The translations under genes and the position numbers were made by a program. A model generated the notes under the pieces. It was not told where the DNA came from and searched no databases. It saw only the letters and a list, made by a program, of their open reading frames with translations. A stretch of 64,000 nucleotides of DNA from Gordonia hankookensis. GTDB lineage: Bacteria; Actinomycetota; Actinomycetes; Mycobacteriales; Mycobacteriaceae. Shown here in pieces: positions 57,811-64,000 of this stretch. How positions within the stretch are numbered: position 1 is the first letter of the stretch; each line of letters starts with the position of its first letter. The DNA is taken from positions 62,001 through 126,000 of the forward strand of contig NZ_JACWMS010000005.1 of the NCBI RefSeq assembly GCF_014673215.1. The letters run 5' to 3'.

Positions 57811-58682
57811 CCTCCGACGTGGTACTCGGTGCGCGTGACGTCACCCGCCGCTTCGGCGACTTCACCGCCGTCGACTCGGTGTCGATGACAGTCGGGCCGG
57901 GTGAGGTGGTCGGTCTGCTCGGCGCCAACGGCGCCGGAAAGACCACGTTGATCCGCATGTTGCTCGGACTGCTCGCCGCGACGGAGGGGGTGGTCGAACT
58001 CCTCGGCGGACCACCCGACCAGACCCGCAGGGCCCGAATGGGTTACGTGCCGCAGAACCTCGGACTGTACCGAGATCTGACCGTGGCCGAGAACCTGTCG
58101 TTCAGCGCCGGGGCCTACGGCGTACCCGTGCCCGACATCCCGGCGGACCTCCATGGTGTGCGCACCACACTCGTCGGTGACCTCGCCCTCGGAGCCCAGC
58201 GTCAGGTGGCGTTCCTCGTCGCCCTCGCCCACGCACCCGAGGTGCTGGTCCTCGACGAGCCGACCTCCGGTGTGGATGCCTTGTCGCGCGCCGAACTCTG
58301 GGACACGATCCGCCACCAGGCCGACAACGGGGTCGGTGTGCTGGTCACCACCCATTACATGGAGGAGGCGCAGCAGTGTGATCGACTGCTGCTCATGGCA
58401 AGTGGACAACTGGTCGGCTCGGGCAGCGAGGACGACATCATCGGCGACACCCGCGCGGTCGCGGTCCGGACATCGGACTGGTCACAGGCGTTCGCCGCAT
58501 TGAACGACGCAGGCGTCCCGGTCATCCTGGCGGGCCGGGCGATCCGGGTGCCGGACACCGATCCCGCGGACATCGACGCCGTTCTCGGCGCCGCCGGCAT
58601 CACGGCGGACATCACACCGGTCCGGGCCACCATCGAGGAACGCATGTTGGTCCTGGCTCGGGAACACGCGGCGCAGTCGTAG
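57807..58682 (+). CDS. ABC transporter ATP-binding protein, second of a tandem pair, with altered signature
   Basis: A 291-residue ATPase, MTSDVVLGARDVTRRFGDFT. Walker A GANGAGKTT (about 39-47), the Q-loop YVPQNLGLYRDL, Walker B VLVLDEPTSGVD and the H-loop TTHYMEEAQQCDR are intact. The signature LSGGQ is changed to LALGAQ (in LALGAQRQVAFLVALAHAP). The protein ends with a small ferredoxin-like accessory domain (about 215-290). In YbhF-type exporters two ATPase domains are fused; here they are separate genes with complementary defects: no His switch in the first and no canonical signature in the second. Confidence 0.88.
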   Translation: MTSDVVLGARDVTRRFGDFTAVDSVSMTVGPGEVVGLLGANGAGKTTLIRMLLGLLAATEGVVELLGGPPDQTRRARMGYVPQNLGLYRDLTVAENLSFSAGAYGVPVPDIPADLHGVRTTLVGDLALGAQRQVAFLVALAHAPEVLVLDEPTSGVDALSRAELWDTIRHQADNGVGVLVTTHYMEEAQQCDRLLLMASGQLVGSGSEDDIIGDTRAVAVRTSDWSQAFAALNDAGVPVILAGRAIRVPDTDPADIDAVLGAAGITADITPVRATIEERMLVLAREHAAQS

Positions 58683-58693
58683 GGAACGTCGAG

Positions 58694-59329
58694 GTGACGC
58701 CGCAGCAACGGAGCGGTCGGGGACGAGGGCGCCCGAGGACGGCGGAGACCGGGTCCGACAATCGGGAGTCGATCCTCGGCGCGGCTCGGGAGTTGTTCTC
58801 GGACCGTGGTTTCGAGCGATCCACGATGCGAGAGATCGGCAGGCGGGCGGGCGTCGATCCGGCCCTGATCCATCACTACTTCGGCACCAAGGACGCATTG
58901 CTGGTCGCAGCACTGCGGCCGGAGATCGATGTCGTCGAGATGTTCGCGGGGATCACCGCCGACACCGAGAGTCCGGGAACCGAGTTCCTCCGGCGCATCC
59001 TCGGCTTCTGGGAGTCGAATCCCCAGCAGCGGACTCGTGCCATCGCCCTTCTTCGTGTGGCCGTCACCCACGCCGAGGTGGCCGGCGGGCTGCGCGAGTT
59101 CTTCCTCGGGGTCGCCCGTACCGCGCTCGCCGACGTCATGGCCGCCGATCATCGTGAGGAGCGGATCGGGCTGATGATCAGTCAGATCGCCGGACTCGTG
59201 ATGGCGCGATATGTGCTCGATGTCCCTGCGGTCGCGGGGGCGACCCCGGAGGAGCTCGCTCAGCGCGTGGGGCCGAACATCGACCGCTATCTGACCGGTG
59301 ACATGACCGTCGACTCCTGGCACAGCTGA
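58694..59329 (+). CDS. TetR-family transcriptional regulator
   Basis: A 211-residue regulator starting at GTG 58694, 11 bp after the second ATPase gene, so part of the same operon and its probable autorepressor. The DNA-binding domain at about 22-68 reads NRESILGAARELFSDRGFERSTMREIGRRAGVDPALIHHYFGTK with the standard TetR helix-turn-helix. The C-terminal domain resembles the TetR_C_17/YbiH-type group (RILGFWESNPQQRTRAIALL, and a late GLMISQIAGLVMARYVL). The ligand is probably a substrate of the exporter. Confidence 0.9.
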   Translation: MTPQQRSGRGRGRPRTAETGSDNRESILGAARELFSDRGFERSTMREIGRRAGVDPALIHHYFGTKDALLVAALRPEIDVVEMFAGITADTESPGTEFLRRILGFWESNPQQRTRAIALLRVAVTHAEVAGGLREFFLGVARTALADVMAADHREERIGLMISQIAGLVMARYVLDVPAVAGATPEELAQRVGPNIDRYLTGDMTVDSWHS

Positions 59330-59504
59330 CTCGCTCTCGCCGAGCGTGCTCACGATCCCGGCGACCGTGCCCAGAGATTCTCGAGTGGGTGCAGCGTCGG
59401 GCGGCGTGGCAGTCGTCACTCGCCGCCGAAGGGTGATGTGCCCGGATCGCCGACGATTCCGGGTACGTTCATGCAGAACGGTGAACCCGACACGAGGATG
59501 CGCG

Positions 59505-60257
59505 ATGGCCCGATTGCGGTGGATCTCCGCCGGCGCGCATTCCGATGCCGCGGTACGGCGGGCGCGTTCGGTGTGGATGCTGGTCGCGGTTGTCGGATTC
59601 CTGGTGGCCGCCAACCTCGTCGCGCATTTCACCGGGCGGTGGACCGGGATGCTCGCGGTGCCGGTGGCAGCCGTGCTGCTCGTCACCGGCACCCGATTGG
59701 CGGGCCTCCAGTGGCGTGAGATGGGTCTGAGTCGTTCGGAACTGCGGTCCGGGGTCCCGTACGCGGTGGCCGCAGTGGTGGTCGTGTTCGCCGTCGTGTC
59801 GGTGGCCGTGGCGATCCCGGCGACTCGGCAGTTCTTCTTGTCCGATCGCTACGACAGCGCATCAGAGGCGGCACTGGCCGCACTCGTGGTGATTCCGCTG
59901 CAGACGGTGTTACCCGAGGAGTTGCTGTTCCGCGGTGTCCTACAGGGATCACTGAGCCGCCTGTTCGGGGTGCGCGCCACGCTGGGCCTGGGTGCCGTCG
60001 CCTTCGGGTTCTGGCACATCAGTTCGTCGCTCGGGTTGACGTCGGGGAATGCCGGTCTCAGCGGAGTTCTCGGCTCGGGCACGCTCGGTCAGATCGCGGG
60101 CATTCTCGGTGCGGTCGTGGCGACGGGGCTGGCCGGACTCGTGCTGGGCTGGTTACGGTATCGCGCCAACAGCCTGCTGGCCCCGATCGCGCTGCACTGG
60201 GCGCTCAATGCGATCGGCGCGGTGGGTGCGGCCGTTGCCTGGCATCTGCCGTCCTGA
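59505..60257 (+). CDS. CPBP family intramembrane glutamic protease
   Basis: A 250-residue membrane protein with about six helices. The CPBP (Abi/Rce1) motifs are present: EELLFRGVLQ (EExxxR, motif 1), FGFWHISS (motif 2, FxxxH) and HWALNAIG (motif 3, HxxxN). In bacteria such proteins are intramembrane proteases or have roles in bacteriocin immunity and signalling; the substrate is unknown. The start is ATG 59505 with a CGAGGA site upstream. The 175 bp before it show no clear promoter. It converges on upp. Confidence 0.87.
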   Translation: MARLRWISAGAHSDAAVRRARSVWMLVAVVGFLVAANLVAHFTGRWTGMLAVPVAAVLLVTGTRLAGLQWREMGLSRSELRSGVPYAVAAVVVVFAVVSVAVAIPATRQFFLSDRYDSASEAALAALVVIPLQTVLPEELLFRGVLQGSLSRLFGVRATLGLGAVAFGFWHISSSLGLTSGNAGLSGVLGSGTLGQIAGILGAVVATGLAGLVLGWLRYRANSLLAPIALHWALNAIGAVGAAVAWHLPS

Positions 60258-60266
60258 GTCACGAAA

Positions 60267-60305
60267 GGTTGCCGGTGGAAGCGGTTGGCGCGTCCATCGG
60301 CAACC
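60267..60305 (+). terminator. Inverted repeat between convergent CPBP and upp genes
   Basis: GGTTGCCG (60267-60274) and CGGCAACC (60298-60305) are perfect 8-bp arms around a 23-nt loop. It lies in the 60-bp gap between the two convergent stop codons and could terminate both transcripts. No T tract follows. Confidence 0.4.
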
Positions 60306-60317
60306 GGGCGGGCATCG

Positions 60318-60947
60318 TCATGTCGTACCGAAGATCCGGTCGCCTGCATCGCCGATGCCCGGCACGATGTATCCGTGGTCGTCGAGTCCTCGGTCGACGG
60401 CGGCGGTGAAGATGGGGACGTCGGGATGGGCGGAGTGCAGCGCGGCGATGCCCTCCGGACAGGTCAGCAGACAGACGAATTTGATCGATCGCGGTGAGTA
60501 CTCCTTGATCCGATCCACGGCGGCGACCGCCGAGTGTCCCGTGGCCAGCATGGGATCGGCGATCACCACGTCGCGTTCGGTGAGTTCGCCGGGCATCTTG
60601 AAGTAGTACTCGACGGCAACCCGCGTCTTCGGGTCCCGGTAGAGGCCGATGTGGCCGACGCGTGCGCCGGGCACCACGGTCAGCATCCCGTCGACGATCC
60701 CGGTGCCCGCGCGCAGGATCGAGGCGAACACCACTTTCTTGCCGTCGATGACATTCGCGGTCATCGTTTCCAGAGGTGTCTCGATCGTGATCGGCTGCAT
60801 CGGCATGTCGTGCAGGATCTCGTATGCCATGAGGGTGGAGATCTCGTTGAGCAACCGTCGGAAATCGTTGGTGGAGGTGTCCTTGCGGCGCATCAGGGTC
60901 AATTTGTGTTGCACCAGTGGGTGTTCGATGAGAACGATGTCGTCCAT
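60318..60947 (-). CDS. upp: Uracil phosphoribosyltransferase
   Basis: A 209-residue enzyme converting uracil and PRPP to UMP. It starts [20 protein letters not shown]. The PRPP-binding loop [19 protein letters not shown], the substrate hood [16 protein letters not shown] and the early [13 protein letters not shown] are all intact. It is the third gene of an operon after the GTP-cyclohydrolase-II-like and DUF1688 genes, 14 bp downstream of the latter. In the URC route a uracil phosphoribosyltransferase (URC6 in yeast) makes UMP as the first step, so this copy may serve catabolism as well as salvage. Confidence 0.95.
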   Translation of the reverse strand: MDDIVLIEHPLVQHKLTLMRRKDTSTNDFRRLLNEISTLMAYEILHDMPMQPITIETPLETMTANVIDGKKVVFASILRAGTGIVDGMLTVVPGARVGHIGLYRDPKTRVAVEYYFKMPGELTERDVVIADPMLATGHSAVAAVDRIKEYSPRSIKFVCLLTCPEGIAALHSAHPDVPIFTAAVDRGLDDHGYIVPGIGDAGDRIFGTT

Positions 60948-60961
60948 CTGAGTCCTTCGTG

Positions 60962-62221
60962 CTAGAAGACGGTGCCGTCGCTTGCGACGGTCAGTGGCGG
61001 CAGGCCGTTGCGGAGCCGACCGGCCAGTACGCGTCCGGCGGCCCAGGTCCCTCCCTCGAGGACACACGCGAGCGGCAGTTTCTCCCGGTCGCCCCCGAGG
61101 GCGTCGCGGACCAGCGGTGCGAGTTCGTCGATCAGACCGACCGTGAGCGCGCGCCATTCCACGATGAGTTCGTCGCCGGGTGACCAGATCTCGTGTGCGA
61201 GGTCCTGGTCGCGTAGTTCGATGACGCCGGTGTCGAGCAGCAGTCCGCCGTTGCGGTATTCGGGGAGCGGAGTCAGTTCGTCGATACCGGTGACGTCGAC
61301 GCCTGCCCACGCCAGTGGCTCGAGCAACGAGAAGGTCAACCATTGCGAGAGCTTGTGGAACGGCATCCACCCGTCGGTCGCACCAGGTCCGGTCACCGCA
61401 TCGTGGCGCCAGCAGTCGCCGAGAGGGTGGCCGTCGATGCTGTTGCCGGACAGCCAGATACCAGACAACGACCGGAGCAACGCGGCGAGGATGTCGGTCG
61501 CGGCCACCGATCGTCGGGGCGACGAGGTGGCGAAGTCGAGGAGGTGCCCGGGCCTGCCGGGTGTGCCGAACACGTGCGGCCGCGTCGTCAGGGCGGCGCC
61601 GAGTCGACGGAGCAACTCGACGCGCCCGTCCACTCCGACCAGAGGGTTGGTCGCGCTCGCCTGGAAGGCCGCGCCGAGTGACTCGGGGGTCAGCTGCTGC
61701 AGGGCGGTCGCGTCGACCTGCAGCGGTCGTCGCGGATCGCTGGAGAACAGGCCGGCCACGAATGCATGCCAACTTGCGACCGCGAGACCTTCCGATCGCG
61801 CGATCCGGAGTCCGGTGACCGTTTCGTGGAAGGTCCAGTCGGGGCCAGCTCCGGCGTCGAGCAGCACGCTGATCACCGCGAGGTCGGTCAGTGAACGAAC
61901 GCGCTCGGCCGGGTCGCTGGGAAGTCGGTCGTCGATCGCTGCCAGGCGGTCGACGCCGCCGGTTTCGAAATGCCGCCACCGACTGTGAAACGGGATGTCC
62001 AGATCCGGGTAGCGCTGCCGGGTGACCGAGGCGACCTCGTCTGCGGCGGCCGCGCGTGCGTCGTCGTCCACCGTGAACCACCTCGACCCGCCGCCTCTGG
62101 CCCGCTCCACGAGCGCAGCGGCGCGTTCCCGGATGGCCGTGGTCGTTCGGAGCAGTGCCACACCGTCATCGACGTCGCCGGTGTCGTGCCGTGGGGCACT
62201 CCCGGCGGTGTCGGCGATCAT
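60962..62221 (-). CDS. urc4: DUF1688 family protein, URC4-type uracil catabolism
   Basis: A 419-residue soluble protein of the DUF1688 family, known as URC4 from yeast uracil catabolism. Typical regions are [34 protein letters not shown], the block [19 protein letters not shown], and [20 protein letters not shown]. The reaction is not established in my knowledge; it is required for growth on uracil in Lachancea kluyveri. The gene overlaps the upstream GTP-cyclohydrolase-like gene by 4 bp (ATGA at 62218-62221) and is followed by upp, so the three are one operon. Confidence 0.88.
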   Translation of the reverse strand: MIADTAGSAPRHDTGDVDDGVALLRTTTAIRERAAALVERARGGGSRWFTVDDDARAAAADEVASVTRQRYPDLDIPFHSRWRHFETGGVDRLAAIDDRLPSDPAERVRSLTDLAVISVLLDAGAGPDWTFHETVTGLRIARSEGLAVASWHAFVAGLFSSDPRRPLQVDATALQQLTPESLGAAFQASATNPLVGVDGRVELLRRLGAALTTRPHVFGTPGRPGHLLDFATSSPRRSVAATDILAALLRSLSGIWLSGNSIDGHPLGDCWRHDAVTGPGATDGWMPFHKLSQWLTFSLLEPLAWAGVDVTGIDELTPLPEYRNGGLLLDTGVIELRDQDLAHEIWSPGDELIVEWRALTVGLIDELAPLVRDALGGDREKLPLACVLEGGTWAAGRVLAGRLRNGLPPLTVASDGTVF

Positions 62222-63501
62222 CCGTCCAGCCCCCGACCCTTGGCCTTACCGAGTTCGGCGGCATCCGGAACCGGGCCCGGCGTGAAGTAGCCGGCTGCCA
62301 TCTTGGCGTCGATCTCCACCTGTGCGTCCTCGGGAACCAGGTACTCGGGAATGTTGACCCGCTCGCCCACCTCGATCCCGGATCCGGTGATGGCGTCGTA
62401 CTTCATGTTGCTCATCGAGACGAGCCGGTGGATCTTGCGTACGCCGAGCCAGTGCAGGACGTCGGGCATGAGCTCCTGGAATCGCATGTCCTGCACGCCG
62501 GCAACACATTCGGTTCTCGCGAAGTACTGGTCCGCGGTGTCGCCGCCGACTTGGCGCTTGCGTGCGTTGTACACGAGGAACTTCGTCACCTCTCCGAGCG
62601 CACGTCCCTCCTTGCGCGAGTACGCGACCAGACCGACACCCCCGCGTTGCGCGCCCCGGATGCACTCCTCGATGGCGTGTGTCAGGTAGGGGCGGCAGGT
62701 GCAGATGTCGGACCCGAAGACGTCGGAGCCGTTGCACTCATCGTGGACGCGGGCTGTGAGTTCGACCTCGGGATCGGCGAGATCGCCTGCGCTGCCGAAG
62801 ATGTAGACGGTCTGACCACCGATGGGCGGCAGGAACACCTCGAGATCGGAGCGGGTGACCAGTTCCGGATACATGCCGCCGGTCTCCTCGAACAGCACGC
62901 GTCGGAGCTCGGCCTCAGTGCACCCGAAACGCTGTGCGACGCTGGGCAGATGCCACACCGGTTCGATCGCGGCCTTGGTGACCGACGCAGCACCCGACGG
63001 CAGGAGATACCGGCCGTCCGGGTGCAGTCGGCCGTTGGCGATGGCGTCGGCGATCTCGGGCACCACCACGTGTGCTTTGGTGATCGCGATGGTGGGACGG
63101 ATGTCGTGGCCTGCGGCCAGTTCGGTGCCGAACGCCTCGGCCGTCATCGCACCCCACGGATCCAGGCTGACGATCGCTCCCGGCTCCGACCACTGTGGAT
63201 AGGGGCCGACCACGTCGGTGGGGGCGGTGTCGGTGAGATCGGCGCGATGCTCGCGAGAGAGAGCTCCGGCTGCCACGGCGAGTGCCCGATAGACACTGTA
63301 GGACCCACTGTGGGTGCCGATGACGTTGCGATGCGCACGTCGTGACGTGGTGCCGACGACGGGGCCGCGTTCGGCGGCGGTCGGTGCTCCCCACCTGATG
63401 GGTAGGGCATCCGAGCCGCCGCTGTGTGACGTCAGCCGGATGTGACCGACGGCCCCGGGTGTGGCCGGTGGCACGGAGTTCGCGTTCAGATCTGCGGTCA
63501 T
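62218..63501 (-). CDS. urc1: GTP cyclohydrolase II-like protein, URC1-type uracil catabolism
   Basis: A 427-residue protein with a RibA-like C-terminal domain and a specific N-terminal extension of about 220 residues (HRNVIGTHSGSYSVYRALAV and SLDPWGAMTAEAFGTELAAG). The GTP-cyclohydrolase zinc site is kept as RVHDECNGSDVFGSDICTCR (Cys in DEC and CTC), followed by GVGLVAYSRKEGRALGEV. The length, N-terminal extension and operon partners differ from riboflavin RibA (about 200 residues, or RibBA fused), so URC1 of uracil degradation is the better match. It starts at ATG 63501 with AGGAGCGACG directly before it. Confidence 0.88.
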   Translation of the reverse strand: MTADLNANSVPPATPGAVGHIRLTSHSGGSDALPIRWGAPTAAERGPVVGTTSRRAHRNVIGTHSGSYSVYRALAVAAGALSREHRADLTDTAPTDVVGPYPQWSEPGAIVSLDPWGAMTAEAFGTELAAGHDIRPTIAITKAHVVVPEIADAIANGRLHPDGRYLLPSGAASVTKAAIEPVWHLPSVAQRFGCTEAELRRVLFEETGGMYPELVTRSDLEVFLPPIGGQTVYIFGSAGDLADPEVELTARVHDECNGSDVFGSDICTCRPYLTHAIEECIRGAQRGGVGLVAYSRKEGRALGEVTKFLVYNARKRQVGGDTADQYFARTECVAGVQDMRFQELMPDVLHWLGVRKIHRLVSMSNMKYDAITGSGIEVGERVNIPEYLVPEDAQVEIDAKMAAGYFTPGPVPDAAELGKAKGRGLDG

Positions 63502-63630
63502 CGTCGCTCCTGTCGATCACCGGCGAGCGGGTGGTCGCCCTGGCCGTTCGAGGAAACCGCCAGCATAACGATCACCTCCAGCCTATGCCGGGTGACGAGA
63601 TCCGGCGAGAACCCCGATCGGCGCCTGATC

Positions 63631-64000
63631 TCAGCCCGTGCGCCGGTGTGCCGACACCGCGTAGTCACCGCCGTCGAACGGCAGGCGATCCCAGGTGGCC
63701 CATCGGCCGAACTGTGCGAGCCCCGCCGACGACGCGCACCGGTCGTACTCCTCGAGTGAGATCCGATCCGGTCGGAGGGCGAACCCGGCGACGAGCAGCC
63801 CGCCGGGCCGTAGTCGTCGCGCCAGCTGAGCGATCACCGATTCCTCGGTGCCGGGATGAACGAAGATCATCACGTTTCCGGCCATTGCCACGACATCGAA
63901 GACGTCGTCGAACAGGTGTGATCCGAGATCGGCGAGATCGGCGTGTATCCACTCGTTGTCGGGGTCGTTGCGTCGGGCCGTGTCCAGCATCGTCGTGTCG
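63631..64000 (-). CDS. Class I SAM-dependent methyltransferase, C-terminal part (gene runs off the window)
   Basis: The reading frame is open to the window edge (64000) and ends at 63631, so only about 123 C-terminal residues are seen and the start lies outside. The visible order is DTTMLDTARRNDPDNEWIHADLADL (motif II/III with D after the second strand), DDVFDVVAMAGNVMIFV (the acidic motif and fourth strand), and LARRLRPGGLLVAGF (post-IV strand). The SAM glycine-rich loop would be upstream. The substrate is unknown. It is 129 bp from the URC1 gene on the same strand and might precede it in a transcript. Confidence 0.82.
   Translation of the reverse strand, partial: DTTMLDTARRNDPDNEWIHADLADLGSHLFDDVFDVVAMAGNVMIFVHPGTEESVIAQLARRLRPGGLLVAGFALRPDRISLEEYDRCASSAGLAQFGRWATWDRLPFDGGDYAVSAHRRTG

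Noticed and set aside
62218-63501. Riboflavin biosynthesis RibA
   Set aside because: The long N-terminal extension, the altered motif around the zinc cysteines and the DUF1688/upp operon fit URC1 better; no rib gene is adjacent.

Overview
The window is chromosomal DNA from a high-GC mycolic-acid actinomycete (Mycobacteriales). Gordonia or a close relative is the most likely source, judging from protein character, frequent GTG/TTG starts, 4-bp ATGA/GTGA gene overlaps and gene order. The first 20 kb follow the order of the Mycobacterium tuberculosis Rv1832-Rv1854c segment as I remember it: gcvP, an Rv1836c-like protein, glcB, two CNNM/CBS proteins, guaB1, gnd, M56 peptidase, blaI, thioesterase, ureABCFGD, ndh. 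I see no rRNA, tRNA, transposase, integrase, phage gene or CRISPR array. Coding density is very high, and the only non-coding stretch above 300 bp (11905-12216) holds a candidate small RNA.

Layout. 1-10.5 kb: end of gcvP, an anchored binding-fold protein, malate synthase G, a conserved actinobacterial protein, two CNNM transporters, the GuaB1 GMP reductase and 6-phosphogluconate dehydrogenase. 10.5-12.2 kb: M56 peptidase and BlaI repressor, then an IdeR-box promoter and a hairpin-terminated transcript at the position of the mycobacterial sRNA MrsI. 12.2-18.7 kb: thioesterase, DUF6986 aldolase-like protein and a complete urease operon. 18.7-21.5 kb: NDH-2, a GNAT acetyltransferase and a thioesterase. 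21.5-30.2 kb: recC-recB-recD in overlapping frames. 30.2-37.4 kb: LmbE deacetylase, HtpG, BadF-type kinase, Ddn-like protein, crotonase, and an AhpD-like/thioesterase divergent pair around a palindromic operator. 37.4-37.7 kb: eight tandem copies of a ~32-bp repeat. 37.7-43.4 kb: DHFR-like reductase with AraC regulator, an amidohydrolase on a probably leaderless mRNA with an NTF2-like partner, and a membrane alpha/beta-hydrolase.

43.4-52.9 kb is a polyol catabolism locus. One arm (minus strand) encodes a SorC-type regulator, a lipoprotein binding protein, two permeases and an ATPase. The divergent arm (plus strand) encodes a zinc polyol dehydrogenase, a long-chain polyol dehydrogenase and xylulokinase. 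A palindrome lies between the arms. Imported pentitols or hexitols would be oxidised to ketoses, and D-xylulose would be phosphorylated into the pentose phosphate pathway.

52.9-54.9 kb: a DapB-like oxidoreductase divergent from a hydroxysteroid dehydrogenase of the FabG3/Rv2002 type, around a second KstR-like palindrome. 54.9-60.3 kb: an ACR3/bile-acid family carrier, an ABC-2 exporter with two separate ATPases and a TetR regulator, and a CPBP protease. 60.3-63.5 kb: a URC1-URC4-upp operon, which matches the URC route of uracil catabolism first described in yeast. The window ends inside a methyltransferase gene.

Most interesting points: the IdeR-box sRNA candidate (11986-12118), the bacterial URC operon, the repeat array at 37437-37702, and two distant divergent promoters sharing an AGAAC-nn-GTTCT core. 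All functional calls come from reading the sequence and remembered family knowledge; no database search was run.
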